Shown here piece by piece: positions 1-8,850 of a stretch of DNA of 64,000 bases. Position numbers and translations under genes: made by a program. Numbering within the stretch: the first letter of the stretch is position 1; each line of letters starts with the position of its first letter. The notes under the pieces were generated by a model, which did not search any database, was not told where the DNA came from, and saw only the letters and a program-made list of their open reading frames with translations. Source of the stretch: JALYTZ01 sp036559125 (GTDB taxonomy: Bacteria > Vulcanimicrobiota > Vulcanimicrobiia > Vulcanimicrobiales > Vulcanimicrobiaceae); NCBI GenBank assembly GCA_036559125.1, contig DATBTT010000057.1, forward strand, positions 30,861-94,860. Reading direction: 5' to 3'.

Positions 1-496
1 TCGATTCGGGCGTCAACATGCGCGGTTCGTTCGGCAGCAAGCCGCGGTGCGGCGTCACTATCGCGGTGCCGGTAGCGGCCTCAATTGCGCGAACGTCGTT
101 CGCAAGAGCGACGGTTCGCGCATCGGCGCCGGGGCAGCTGAGATCCGGGGACGTCCACCCATGCCACATCACGTTTATGCGATAGCCGAACGACGCGCTC
201 TTCATGCAGGTCTCGCCGGTCGCGCGAGCGTCTCGCGCGATCTTGAGGTCGCGCATGAAACGTTGCGCGAGGGCGGGTCCGACGGTGGCTCGTCGCGGGG
301 AGCCGGCGACCGACCCGAGCCGATTCGAAGCAACAGCGCTGGCGTTTCCGTCGGACCACACTTTTAGCGTGTAACCCGTCGCGTTGGTTGAACCGCTATT
401 TTGAATGACCGCACCGTCTCGCGTGAAAGCCGCAAGCGCGGGAGACGCAAGTGCGAAGAAGGCGAGCGCCCCAAGCGCGGTGATCGTGATCTTCAT
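1..496 (-). CDS. secreted protein of unknown function (3' end outside window)
   Basis: An open frame runs from an ATG at 496 leftwards off the window edge, so the C-terminus is missing; 165 codons are visible. The first ~22 residues are a classic Sec signal peptide (Lys at position 2, a hydrophobic core, then an ALA cleavage motif), so the product is probably periplasmic or exported. The mature part contains two cysteines about 35 residues apart (contexts GETC and DLSC) that could form a disulphide. I do not recognise the family. It is divergent from the lipoprotein gene at 622, and the 125-base gap between them probably holds both promoters. Plus-strand frames over this stretch are shadows. 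Confidence 0.72.
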   Translation of the reverse strand, partial: MKITITALGALAFFALASPALAAFTRDGAVIQNSGSTNATGYTLKVWSDGNASAVASNRLGSVAGSPRRATVGPALAQRFMRDLKIARDARATGETCMKSASFGYRINVMWHGWTSPDLSCPGADARTVALANDVRAIEAATGTAIVTPHRGLLPNEPRMLTPES

Positions 497-621
497 CTAT
501 CGTTTTAACGGGACTGCGCGCCCGGACGTTTCAAAGCCGGCGCACGCTTGCTCTGAAAAGACTTTTGTCGGCTCACGCGAACCCACGACTCAAATTTCTA
601 GTCGCTTACCGGGGAGCACTT

Positions 622-2010
622 GTGAAAACGCGATTTCTACATCTCGGGCTTGCCGCCTTAGCGGCGAGTCTCGTCGCCTGTGGAGGCGGCGGATCATCGA
701 GCGGAGGCGGGCCGATTCCTCCGTCCTCGCCGACACCCTCGCCTACGCCGGCGTTCTTTTCCCAACACCCCGCCAATGGTGGCGATGCGTTCGCGTTCGC
801 AGGCACGCTGCGCCTTCAGAACGCATACGCGTATCCCGCCGGTTCGCCGTTACCGTCTACGGACACGACGGCTCAAGTGCAACAACAGACGACCGTTTCG
901 AGGAGCGGCGCGCTCACGTCGAACTTTCACACCGTTGAAAACGACGCGTACTCCTTGCGGACGTCGACGACTACGAGCGATGCGCTCTATTCGTTCGTGC
1001 CGGCCGGCGCCGGATTCAATTTCGTGCTCGACAGTTTGAACGCGAGCGATTCGAACGCGCCGACTGCGGATACGTATCAATACGCGTACGCAACGCCCAT
1101 GGTTCTGGACGAATTGCCGGAAACCAACGGCGCGGTGTGGTCCAACTCCGGCGCGGTGACGATTACCGAGAAAGACGCCGACGGAACGACCGCAACGCGC
1201 ATCTACAAAGCCGACGGTTCGTATACCGAAGCGCAGAATCAACCCGGCGGCCAAGTCGCGAATATTGCCGAAAACGCCGACGGGGGCGGGAGCTACGGCG
1301 GATCGTATCTGTTTACCGGGACGCTCGCATCGCTAACGTTTAGCGCCCCGTCGCCGGTGCCGTCCGCGCCGCCGCAAATCACCATCGCGTTGAACTTTCC
1401 TCCGGCGCCGACGCCGGATCCGAGCGCATCGCCGGGCGTTCCGACACCGAGCCCCGCGCCGACGCCGCAAACGCTGAAGCTGTCGACCTGGTACGGATCG
1501 GCGCCCACGTTATACGCCGAGAGCGATACGGTCGCTACCGGTGTTGCTTTCCCGGCAACGTGCTCGGTGCCGAGCGGCTACGGTACGAACGGAGCCGACG
1601 TGAAGCAAACGATCGATAAAATCGACACGATCCTCGGCTATAAAGATCACACGGTCACCGACAGCTACGTCGTGCAAGGTTTCGGGCCGGTCTGCGTTCT
1701 CATGGCCGATACGCAAACCAACTACTACGACTATTTGAACGACACGCAGTTCTCGTTTGTGTTCAGCCACACGCCGATCTCGACTTCGACGATTTCCGAG
1801 ACGCTGACGTTGCAACCCGGCGCGACGATTAGAAGCGCAGGACGCAAGGCGCAATCGTCCGCCGGCGCGATATCCTTGCAGACGTTCGCAGCCGGACGCG
1901 CTCGATTCGCAAATGCGATAGAACGCGAACGGCATAACCGCGTCCGCGCACTAACGCGCTACTTCAAGCGCGCCGTGCAAGCCAGAGCGAAAGGGAGCAA
2001 CGTGCGATGA
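622..2010 (+). CDS. putative lipoprotein, Pro/Ser/Thr-rich
   Basis: 462 residues. The GTG at 622 follows a GGGGAG Shine-Dalgarno at about 611-616 and begins a lipoprotein signal with lipobox LVAC (Cys20) followed by a Gly/Ser linker, so the protein should be lipid-anchored at the envelope. Low-complexity Pro-Thr-Ser segments near residues 30-45 and 260-300 separate what look like two globular parts. The last ~50 residues are Arg/Ala-rich and basic. No catalytic motif is recognised. The stop overlaps the ATG of the downstream sedolisin (ATGA at 2007-2010), so the two are translationally coupled and may work together at the cell surface. Function unknown. Confidence 0.8.
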   Translation: MKTRFLHLGLAALAASLVACGGGGSSSGGGPIPPSSPTPSPTPAFFSQHPANGGDAFAFAGTLRLQNAYAYPAGSPLPSTDTTAQVQQQTTVSRSGALTSNFHTVENDAYSLRTSTTTSDALYSFVPAGAGFNFVLDSLNASDSNAPTADTYQYAYATPMVLDELPETNGAVWSNSGAVTITEKDADGTTATRIYKADGSYTEAQNQPGGQVANIAENADGGGSYGGSYLFTGTLASLTFSAPSPVPSAPPQITIALNFPPAPTPDPSASPGVPTPSPAPTPQTLKLSTWYGSAPTLYAESDTVATGVAFPATCSVPSGYGTNGADVKQTIDKIDTILGYKDHTVTDSYVVQGFGPVCVLMADTQTNYYDYLNDTQFSFVFSHTPISTSTISETLTLQPGATIRSAGRKAQSSAGAISLQTFAAGRARFANAIERERHNRVRALTRYFKRAVQARAKGSNVR

Positions 2011-4049
2011 CGAACGTCAATAAACGGTACCTCGGCGCCGCGCTCGTCGCGTGTTTGAGCCTGGCGGCATGCGGCGGTGGTGGTAGCGGCTCGTCGGTAC
2101 CCAATGCGCCGGCACAACCGGCCACGCTCAAACCCTACACCGGCCCGGCGGCCCTCGCGGCCTTTACGTGGGGTAAGAGCTACCTCGCGCAGTCGCAATA
2201 CGTCGGGCCTGCATCCGGTGCGACGCTTGCGGTCAACGTTTCGGTAGCCATGCGCGACGAGCCGGGATTGCTCGCATACGCGCAACAGGTGAGCGACCCG
2301 CATTCGGGTCTCTACCGGCGTTTTTTGACGCCGCTGGAGATCGGCGAACGATTCGGCGCCTCGCAGAGCGACTATGCGAAAGTGGCCGATTATTTCCACG
2401 GGTACGGACTCTCCGTCGGGGGGTGGCCGCAACGCGAAGTACTCGCCGTCGCCGGATCGCAAGCGAATATGGAGAAGGCCTTTGGGACGACGTTTGGCGT
2501 GTACAGACGCGCGCGTGAAACGTTTGTTGCGCCCGTAGAACAACCGCACTTCACGCAGGCGTTACCGGTGACCGGCGTGACCCACCTAGTCGGTGCGACC
2601 ATTGCTAAAACGCATTTGATCCGCGGTTCGGCAGCGTCGTTTCTCGGTCTCTCGGCCTCGCAAATCGCAAATGGGTTCGACTACTCCGGCGCATATGCGG
2701 CCGGTTACGACGGTACCGGGATACGTATCGGCATCGTGGGCACGGGCGGCATTTCAACCGATCCGTCCAAAGGCGACGTAAAAGTCTACGGCGCGTTGTT
2801 CAAAACGCGCGTGGCCGCGGTAACGCTCGTTCCGGCGAGTCCGCAACCTGCTTCGACGCCCAACGGCGGCACCGGTACCGGCGTTTTCGATGCGCACCCG
2901 AGCGGACTTGCAACGCCGCCGCCGGTTACCGACGCGTTGTGCACGGGCGGAACCGCGCAAACGCCGACCGCGACGTGCAATCCCGAAGACGGCGAAGCCC
3001 AGCTCGACACGGAGCAAACCGCGAGCCTTGCGCCCGGAGCCGGCGTGCTGTTCTACCTCGCGTATAATCCGGCAGATAAATCGTCGTGTGCGAGCATTCC
3101 CGGCGGCGTGGCCGCCTGCACGGGTTTGCAAGGCCTGGCGCTTGCCGACGACGAGATCCAGCAGGCGATTGCGGACAATGCCGCCGACGTATTGACGCTG
3201 AGCTTCGGCCAGGGTGAAACCGACGCCGAGGCCGGGGGCTTCTTTGATGCCTCGGGCAGCGGCCCCGGACCGACGGAGTTTGCCTCCCTGGTCACCGAAG
3301 GTATCGCCGTGTTCGCCTCCTCGGGCGACACCGGCGCCGAAGAATGTACCGACCCGAACACCGGAGCGCCCGTCCTTACGCCGTGTCCGACCTATCCGGG
3401 CGGAGATCCGTCGGTGGTTTCGGTCGGCGGCGTAAATGCGCCGTTCGACAATACCGGAAAACTGATCGGCCAAATCGCGGCCTGGGGCGATCAAACAACC
3501 GGTGGCGGCGACGGAACGTTCGCAAACAACATCGGTTCGGGCGGCGGCGTCTCGACGATCTTCCACGCGCCGCCGTGGCAAGCGGCCGCGCTCGGGGTCT
3601 CGATGCGCGAGCAACCCGACATCTCGCTGCTGGGAGATCCCGCGACCGGAGCGGCGCTGGTGCTCAACGCGCCGTTCGGGCTGGCCGTATTCCCCGTCGG
3701 AGGTACCAGCGTGTCGGCCCCGGAGGCCGCCGCACAGTGGGCGCTGGTTCTCGAAGCATGCTCGAAGAGCGCAGTCTGCGCGAAGGCCGCCGGAGCCCAC
3801 CCGTATCGTCTCGGAAATCCGGCACCACTGCTCTATCCCTTGTATATGACGTCGGGGAAATCGCCGGATACGTACGCGAGCACGTTCTACGACGTGCTGT
3901 ATGGGACGAACCAGGCGGTTCCAACTCCACACGCGACGCCGCTGCCTGGCTGCTGCGCGTCGGGCAAAGGCTACGACACGGTGACCGGACTCGGCGTGCC
4001 CTTCACCGGCCACCTCATTAAGGCAGTCACCGGCCAGGCGGCGCAGTAG
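2007..4049 (+). CDS. sedolisin-type (S53, pro-kumamolisin) serine-carboxyl peptidase lipoprotein
   Basis: 680 residues. A lipobox (LAAC, Cys22) and a Gly-rich linker lead into a pro-kumamolisin activation domain (~residues 75-190; note the RFLTPLEIGERFG stretch). The peptidase domain follows. The Glu/Asp pair sits at Glu330 and Asp334 (GEAQLD) and the nucleophile in GGTSVSAP at Ser568, matching the sedolisin Ser-Glu-Asp layout with Glu and Asp four residues apart. A C-terminal GYDTVTGLG segment resembles the family's calcium site. Such enzymes are acid-active endopeptidases that self-process. The lipid anchor suggests extracellular protein breakdown at the cell surface. It is coupled to the preceding lipoprotein by a 4-base overlap. 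Confidence 0.93.
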   Translation: MTNVNKRYLGAALVACLSLAACGGGGSGSSVPNAPAQPATLKPYTGPAALAAFTWGKSYLAQSQYVGPASGATLAVNVSVAMRDEPGLLAYAQQVSDPHSGLYRRFLTPLEIGERFGASQSDYAKVADYFHGYGLSVGGWPQREVLAVAGSQANMEKAFGTTFGVYRRARETFVAPVEQPHFTQALPVTGVTHLVGATIAKTHLIRGSAASFLGLSASQIANGFDYSGAYAAGYDGTGIRIGIVGTGGISTDPSKGDVKVYGALFKTRVAAVTLVPASPQPASTPNGGTGTGVFDAHPSGLATPPPVTDALCTGGTAQTPTATCNPEDGEAQLDTEQTASLAPGAGVLFYLAYNPADKSSCASIPGGVAACTGLQGLALADDEIQQAIADNAADVLTLSFGQGETDAEAGGFFDASGSGPGPTEFASLVTEGIAVFASSGDTGAEECTDPNTGAPVLTPCPTYPGGDPSVVSVGGVNAPFDNTGKLIGQIAAWGDQTTGGGDGTFANNIGSGGGVSTIFHAPPWQAAALGVSMREQPDISLLGDPATGAALVLNAPFGLAVFPVGGTSVSAPEAAAQWALVLEACSKSAVCAKAAGAHPYRLGNPAPLLYPLYMTSGKSPDTYASTFYDVLYGTNQAVPTPHATPLPGCCASGKGYDTVTGLGVPFTGHLIKAVTGQAAQ

Positions 4050-4055
4050 GCGCAT

Positions 4056-4105
4056 GGCCCTTCGTCACCCTGCCCCGTTCGGCGGGCTCAGGGTGACGAA
4101 GGGCC
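4056..4105. repeat. 17-bp inverted repeat, dispersed CTTCG..TGACG family; possible terminator
   Basis: Two perfectly complementary 17-base arms (4056-4072 and 4089-4105) flank a 16-base loop just after the sedolisin stop. The arm contains CCTTCGTCACCCTG, related to the palindromic repeat seen at six other places in this window. It could form a strong hairpin that ends the 622-4049 operon, but no T-run follows, so a factor-independent terminator is not certain. Confidence 0.7.
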
Positions 4106-4123
4106 GGGCCCTCTTGCCACGGC

Positions 4124-4132
4124 TGGTATAAT
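4124..4132 (+). promoter_or_regulatory. extended -10 promoter of rpmE
   Basis: A perfect TGG-TATAAT extended -10 element lies here. No good -35 sits at 16-18 bases, as expected for extended -10 promoters. The predicted transcription start (about 4139-4142) coincides with the rpmE start codon, implying a leaderless mRNA. Confidence 0.6.
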
Positions 4133-4141
4133 GGTGTGGCT

Positions 4142-4414
4142 GTGAAAGACAAGATTCATCCCAAGTGGTACCCCGAAGCCAAGGTGCATTGCGCCTGCGG
4201 CAGCACGTTTACGACCGGCTCGACGATGCCGCAGATTGCCGTTGAAATTTGTTCGGCGTGTCACCCGCTCTTCACCGGACAGCAGAAATTCATCGACACG
4301 GCAGGCCGCGTCGATAAGTTCAACCAGCGTGCCGCCGCCGCCAAGAAGAAGCAAGAAGAAGCCGCCGCTCGCCAGGCGAAGCGCGAGGCTGAAAAAGCAA
4401 CGGCGAACGCGTAG
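4142..4414 (+). CDS. rpmE: 50S ribosomal protein L31
   Basis: 90 residues. From GTG 4142 the protein begins MKDKIHPKW, matching the usual MKxxIHPxY start of L31. A GTG at 4136 would add two residues. Zinc ligands are visible as CAC (residues 17-19) and CSAC further on, so this is the zinc-binding form. The last ~30 residues are an unusual Lys/Glu/Ala-rich extension. No Shine-Dalgarno precedes either start, and a -10 box lies only 9 bases upstream, so the message is probably leaderless. It is followed by a strong hairpin terminator and then prfA, a common rpmE-prfA-prmC order. Confidence 0.93.
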   Translation: MKDKIHPKWYPEAKVHCACGSTFTTGSTMPQIAVEICSACHPLFTGQQKFIDTAGRVDKFNQRAAAAKKKQEEAAARQAKREAEKATANA

Positions 4415-4432
4415 CTACCCGGACCACGTGAG

Positions 4433-4466
4433 AGCGAGCCGCACCTTTGCGGCTCGCTTTTGTTTT
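4433..4466 (+). terminator. intrinsic terminator/attenuator between rpmE and prfA
   Basis: A 10-bp perfect stem (4433-4442 with 4449-4458), a 6-base loop and a TTTTGTTTT tail. It ends six bases before the prfA ATG at 4472, so it both ends rpmE transcripts and occupies the place where the prfA ribosome site should be. Confidence 0.85.
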
Positions 4467-4471
4467 ACACC

Positions 4472-5560
4472 ATGACGAATTTTTACGACCGACTAGAGAT
4501 CATCGCCCGCCGCTTCGACGAAATCGAGGGCGAACTCGCGCACCCCGGCGGCGAGTTCGATCAGGCGCGCTTTACCGCGCTCGTCAAGGAACGTTCCTCA
4601 ATCGAGGAGACCGTCGGCGTCTATCGGCAGTACAAAAAGATCCTCGAAGAGATCGCAGCGAACGAAGAGCTGCTAAAAGATCGCAGCGATCCCGACTTGC
4701 ACGAGCTGGCCGAAGAAGAGGCAAAGAGCTTACGGGAGCGGCGCAAGGGACTCGAAGAGCGCTTGCAGTTGCTGATGATTCCCAAGGATCCCGACGACGA
4801 CAAGGACATCTTCATCGAAATCCGCGGCGGAGCGGGGGGCGACGAGGCCGCGATCTTCGCGGGTGATCTCGCGCGCATGTACATGCGCTACGCCGAAGCG
4901 ATGCGCATGAAGGTTGAGGTCGTCTCGATCAGCGATAGCGACGCGGGCGGATACAAAGAGATCACGTTTACCGTAACCGGCAACGATGCGTACAAGCATT
5001 TCAAGCACGAGTCGGGCGTTCATCGCGTGCAGCGCGTGCCGGTCACCGAATCGCAGGGACGCGTGCACACGAGTACCGCCACCGTGGCGGTGTTGCCGCA
5101 GGTCGACGAAAACATCGACATCGAGATCAACCCAAAAGATTTGCAAATCGACACCTACAAAGCCAGCGGCGCGGGCGGGCAGCACGTCAATAAGACGGAA
5201 TCGGCGATTCGCATCACGCACGTGCCCAGCGGCGTCATCGTGGCCTGCAGCGAGGAGCGCTCGCAGATGCAAAATCGCGAAAAGGCGATGCAGATGTTGC
5301 GCAGCGTTCTGTACGAGCGCAAGAAACGTGAAGCCGAAGAGGCTGTCGGTTCGATGCGGCGCAGCCAGGTGGGCACCGGCGACCGTTCGGAAAAGATTCG
5401 CACGTACAACTATCCACAGGACCGCATTACCGATCATCGCATCAACCAAAATTTCGGTAACATGCGCACGATCATGGACGGCGATATGGGGCACATCGTC
5501 GAGGAACTACTCAAAGACGAACGGGCGCGTCTACTCGCCGGAGAGACCTCGGCTGCATAA
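4472..5560 (+). CDS. prfA: peptide chain release factor 1
   Basis: 362 residues, normal RF1 length. RF1 reads UAA and UAG stop codons and triggers hydrolysis of peptidyl-tRNA. The stop-codon tripeptide is PVT (in VPVTESQGRVHTS), the PxT form typical of RF1 rather than RF2, and the catalytic GGQ is at residues 235-237. The ATG at 4472 is chosen because it opens the usual N-terminal helix; the TTG at 4460 lies inside the terminator tail. No Shine-Dalgarno is visible. prmC, which methylates the GGQ glutamine, follows directly with overlap. Confidence 0.96.
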   Translation: MTNFYDRLEIIARRFDEIEGELAHPGGEFDQARFTALVKERSSIEETVGVYRQYKKILEEIAANEELLKDRSDPDLHELAEEEAKSLRERRKGLEERLQLLMIPKDPDDDKDIFIEIRGGAGGDEAAIFAGDLARMYMRYAEAMRMKVEVVSISDSDAGGYKEITFTVTGNDAYKHFKHESGVHRVQRVPVTESQGRVHTSTATVAVLPQVDENIDIEINPKDLQIDTYKASGAGGQHVNKTESAIRITHVPSGVIVACSEERSQMQNREKAMQMLRSVLYERKKREAEEAVGSMRRSQVGTGDRSEKIRTYNYPQDRITDHRINQNFGNMRTIMDGDMGHIVEELLKDERARLLAGETSAA

Positions 5561-6425
5561 GCCCGCGACCGTCGCGCACGCCCTCGCGCGCGCGACTGCG
5601 TCGTTGCAACGCGCCAGCGAATCGCCTCGTCTCGACGCGCAGATTTTACTGGCGTGGACGCTCCAACGTGATAAGGAATGGCTGATCGCCCACGGCGAGT
5701 GCGATCTGACCGACTCCCAAGCCGAGATTTTCGCGAAGCTCTGCGAGAAGCGCGCCACGGGCATGCCGGTCGCGTACATTACCGGACGCGTGGGTTTTTA
5801 CGGTCGCGAGTTCGTCGTCAGCGACGCGGTCTTGATCCCGCGACCGGAGACCGAGCATCTGACAGAGGACGCCATCGCGCACCTGCGTTCGCGCGCAACC
5901 GGGAGCGACGTGCTCGACGTCGGCACCGGTAGTGGCGCAATTGCCTGCACCATCGCCGCCGAATTTCCCGGCGCGATCGTCGATGGAACCGATACGAGCG
6001 AAGCCGCTCTCGAGGTCGCTCGGGGGAATGCGCGTCTCCTCGGCGTGCGCGAGCGCTGCACATTTTATCGCGCGGACATCGTCGACGAACGTAACGGCAA
6101 GATGTTCGACGTAGTCGTCGCGAATTTGCCGTACGTTCCCACCAACCAAATTCCGCGGCGCCCCGACTCCGTCGGGTTCGAACCGCTGGTCGCGCTCGAC
6201 GGCGGCCCGGACGGGCTCGGGCCGTATCGGAAGCTGCTCGCGCTCGCGCCGCGCCTGCTTCGTCCGGGAGCGCTGCTGCTCATGGAAGCCGCGCCTCCAA
6301 CCATCGAGGCCCTCGCGATCCTCGCGCGTTCCGCATGTGCGGGGGCGCTCGTCGAGGTGCGCCCGGACTATGCCGGCCTCGAACGTTACGTTTCCGTCCG
6401 CGACGGAGGGGGGCGGTCCGGCTGA
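5553..6425 (+). CDS. prmC: peptide chain release factor N5-glutamine methyltransferase
   Basis: 290 residues from a proposed CTG at 5553. PrmC methylates the Gln of the GGQ motif in release factors, here encoded just upstream. Visible are the SAM-binding VLDVGTGSGAIAC motif and the substrate-side ANLPYVP (family NPPY, here NLPY). The family N-terminus (a helical bundle with ..ALARATASLQ..SPRLDA..) needs a start near 5553. No ATG, GTG or TTG exists there: the next in-frame TTG (5604) would cut off the first helix, and upstream candidates lie deep inside prfA. CTG 5553 has GGAGAG seven bases before it and overlaps the prfA stop. The start codon is inference; the gene identity is secure. Confidence 0.92.
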   Translation: MHKPATVAHALARATASLQRASESPRLDAQILLAWTLQRDKEWLIAHGECDLTDSQAEIFAKLCEKRATGMPVAYITGRVGFYGREFVVSDAVLIPRPETEHLTEDAIAHLRSRATGSDVLDVGTGSGAIACTIAAEFPGAIVDGTDTSEAALEVARGNARLLGVRERCTFYRADIVDERNGKMFDVVVANLPYVPTNQIPRRPDSVGFEPLVALDGGPDGLGPYRKLLALAPRLLRPGALLLMEAAPPTIEALAILARSACAGALVEVRPDYAGLERYVSVRDGGGRSG

Positions 6426-6446
6426 CCGGAATACCCTACTCCCGAG

Positions 6447-8111
6447 ATGGCGAAGTATATTTTCTTTACCGGCGGCGTCGTTAGTTCGCTTGGTAAAGGT
6501 ATCACCGCAGCGTCGCTCGGACGATTGCTCAAGGCGCGCGGGATCAGCGTTTCGGTTCAGAAACTCGATCCGTATATCAACGTCGACGCCGGGACGATGA
6601 ACCCGTATCAGCACGGCGAGGTCTTCGTGACCGAAGACGGCGCCGAAACCGACCTCGACCTCGGCCATTACGAGCGGTTCATCGACGAAAATCTCTCGCG
6701 CGCGAATAACGTCACGACCGGGCAAGTCTACAACTCCGTCATCGATAAAGAGCGGCGCGGCGACTATCTTGGCGCGACGGTCCAAGTCATCCCGCACATT
6801 ACGAACGAGATCAAAGCGCACATCAAGCGCGTTGCCGAAGAATCGCACGCCGACGTCTGCATCGTCGAAGTCGGTGGTACCGTGGGCGACATCGAGTCGC
6901 TGCCGTTTCTCGAAGCGATTCGTCAGATTCGATACGACGTCGGTGAGGAGAACGTCATGTTCTGCCACCTGACGCTCATGCCGCATCTCGGGGCGGCGGA
7001 TGAGTTGAAGACTAAGCCCACGCAACACTCCGTGCGCGAACTGCGCGGCATCGGCATCGCGCCCGACGCCATCGTGTGCCGCACGCAGTCCTCGCGCCCG
7101 ATGCCGGTCGAGCTCAAAGAGAAGATCGCGCTTTTTTGCGACGTGCCGACCAGCGCCGTCGTGCAAAATGGCGACGCGCCCACGATCTATCAAGTGCCGC
7201 TCAACCTCGAAGCCGAAGGATTGGCGGAAGCGGCGGTCCGCAAGCTGCGCCTGCCGCAGAACCGTCCGGAGCTTGAAGACTGGGCAGCCGTCGTCGAACG
7301 CATCATGCATCCGGAGCGGCGCGTCAAAATCGCCCTGGTCGGCAAATATGTCGAGCTGAAAGATGCCTATATTTCAATCAACGAAGCGCTTTATCACGCG
7401 GGCATCTATCACAATGCGGCAGTCGAGATCGTGCGCGTCGATTCGGAAGACCTCGAGAACGAGGGACTGGCGGTACTGCGCGGCGTTCACGGCATTCTGG
7501 TAGCGCCGGGCTTCGGCGCGCGCGGCGTCAAGGGCAAGTTGCGCGCGATCGCGCACGCGCGCGAAGGCAAAGTTCCATTTCTCGGCATCTGCTACGGCAT
7601 GCAGCTGGCATGCGTGGAATTCGCGCGTAACGTGTGCTCGCTTCCCGAAGCGATGACCAGCGAAGTTGACGAGACGACGCCCGATCCGGTTATCGACTTC
7701 ATGCCGGATCAACGCAATCTGGAGGTCTACGGCGGAACGATGCGCCTGGGTTCGTACGCCTGCACGCTCGAGCCCGATACGCACGCGGCGTCGGCATACG
7801 GTCAGTTGCAGATCACCGAACGCCATCGCCACCGGTACGAGTTCAACAACCGGTACCGTTCCATTTTCGAAGAGCACGGCATGCGCTTTTCGGGGTACCA
7901 CACGGTCGGCAAGACGCAGCTTGTCGAGTGCATCGAACTACCCGCCGACTTGCACCCCTGGTTCGTGGGAACGCAGGCGCATCCCGAGTTCAAGTCGCGC
8001 CCCAACCGTCCGTCGCCGCTCTATCGCGACTTCGTCGGCGCCGCGCTCGCGCGCGAAGAACGCGCGCGAGAAGAACGCGAGTTCGCGCCGGCGACTCCTA
8101 CGGGCAATTAA
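6447..8111 (+). CDS. pyrG: CTP synthase (glutamine-hydrolysing)
   Basis: 554 residues, standard length. It converts UTP to CTP using ATP and glutamine. The synthetase half starts with the FTGGVVSSLGKG nucleotide-binding loop. The C-terminal class I amidotransferase half has the nucleophile Cys in FLGICYGMQL and the His/Glu pair in AHPEFKSRP. The ATG at 6447 fits the universal MxKYIFxTGG start. It lies 21 bases after prmC and is followed within 10 bases by a glycosyltransferase gene, so it is probably part of the same transcript. Confidence 0.97.
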   Translation: MAKYIFFTGGVVSSLGKGITAASLGRLLKARGISVSVQKLDPYINVDAGTMNPYQHGEVFVTEDGAETDLDLGHYERFIDENLSRANNVTTGQVYNSVIDKERRGDYLGATVQVIPHITNEIKAHIKRVAEESHADVCIVEVGGTVGDIESLPFLEAIRQIRYDVGEENVMFCHLTLMPHLGAADELKTKPTQHSVRELRGIGIAPDAIVCRTQSSRPMPVELKEKIALFCDVPTSAVVQNGDAPTIYQVPLNLEAEGLAEAAVRKLRLPQNRPELEDWAAVVERIMHPERRVKIALVGKYVELKDAYISINEALYHAGIYHNAAVEIVRVDSEDLENEGLAVLRGVHGILVAPGFGARGVKGKLRAIAHAREGKVPFLGICYGMQLACVEFARNVCSLPEAMTSEVDETTPDPVIDFMPDQRNLEVYGGTMRLGSYACTLEPDTHAASAYGQLQITERHRHRYEFNNRYRSIFEEHGMRFSGYHTVGKTQLVECIELPADLHPWFVGTQAHPEFKSRPNRPSPLYRDFVGAALAREERAREEREFAPATPTGN

Positions 8112-8121
8112 TCCACAAGAC

Positions 8122-8850
8122 GTGACCGCCGTCGTCTTGACGCGCAACGAGGAGCGCGCGCTGGCGCGCGCCTTGACGAGCTTGCCGCGGGGCATGGCGG
8201 TGCTCGTGCTCGACGCGCAATCGACCGATCGAACGCAGGAGATAGCGCGATCGCACGGCGCTACGGTTGTCGAGCGGCCGTGGTCGGATTTCGTGGATGC
8301 GCGCCGCTTCGCGCTCGAACGCGTGCAAACGCGTTGGGTGCTAATGCTCGACGCGGACGAAGCGCTCGATCGCGAATTGCGCGACGCGATCGTCGCCGCG
8401 CCCCGCGATACCGACGGGTATCTGCTTTCGCGAACGACGTTTTTCTGCGGTAAGCCGATTCGAATCTGGAGTAACGAACGTTTGCTGCGACTTTTTCGCC
8501 GGGACGCGGTCTGGCTTGAGGCGCGTCCTGCATCCGGAGGCCACGCAGCCCTGCACGAGCGATGGATGTGCTCGGGCTCGGTTTCGACGTTACCCGGCGT
8601 GCTGCTGCACGAGTCGTATCCGGACGTAGCGGCGTACCGGCGCAAGTTCGACCGTTACACGAGCATCGAGGCCGAAGGTGTAAACGCGTCGCGATCCTCG
8701 GTGGCGGCCGCGCACGCGAAAGCTCTGCTGCGTTTCGCGTGGCTGACGATCGTCCGGGCCGAGCTGCTCGATGGATGGCGCGGCATATACGTTGCGTGGT
8801 TCTCGGCGTTGTATCCCGCAGTCGTCGCGCGCAAGGCATGGCGACGATGA
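8122..8850 (+). CDS. family 2 glycosyltransferase, LPS-core (WaaE/KdtX) type
   Basis: 242 residues from GTG 8122. The N-terminus shows the GT2 nucleotide-sugar pattern (VVLTRNEE, then LDAQSTDRTQEIA) and a metal-binding DADE (LMLDADEAL). The GYLLSRTTFFCGKPI region and the tail match the short soluble LPS-core glucosyltransferase/heptosyltransferase type. It probably transfers a sugar to lipid A core or a related glycolipid at the inner face of the membrane. It overlaps the next glycosyltransferase (ATGA at 8847), suggesting paired steps in one envelope pathway. The exact acceptor cannot be read from the sequence. Confidence 0.85.
   Translation: MTAVVLTRNEERALARALTSLPRGMAVLVLDAQSTDRTQEIARSHGATVVERPWSDFVDARRFALERVQTRWVLMLDADEALDRELRDAIVAAPRDTDGYLLSRTTFFCGKPIRIWSNERLLRLFRRDAVWLEARPASGGHAALHERWMCSGSVSTLPGVLLHESYPDVAAYRRKFDRYTSIEAEGVNASRSSVAAAHAKALLRFAWLTIVRAELLDGWRGIYVAWFSALYPAVVARKAWRR

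Noticed and set aside
17..938. Several plus-strand frames at 47-367 and 405-938
   Set aside because: They are shadows of the truncated exported protein on the minus strand and of the lipoprotein gene at 622.
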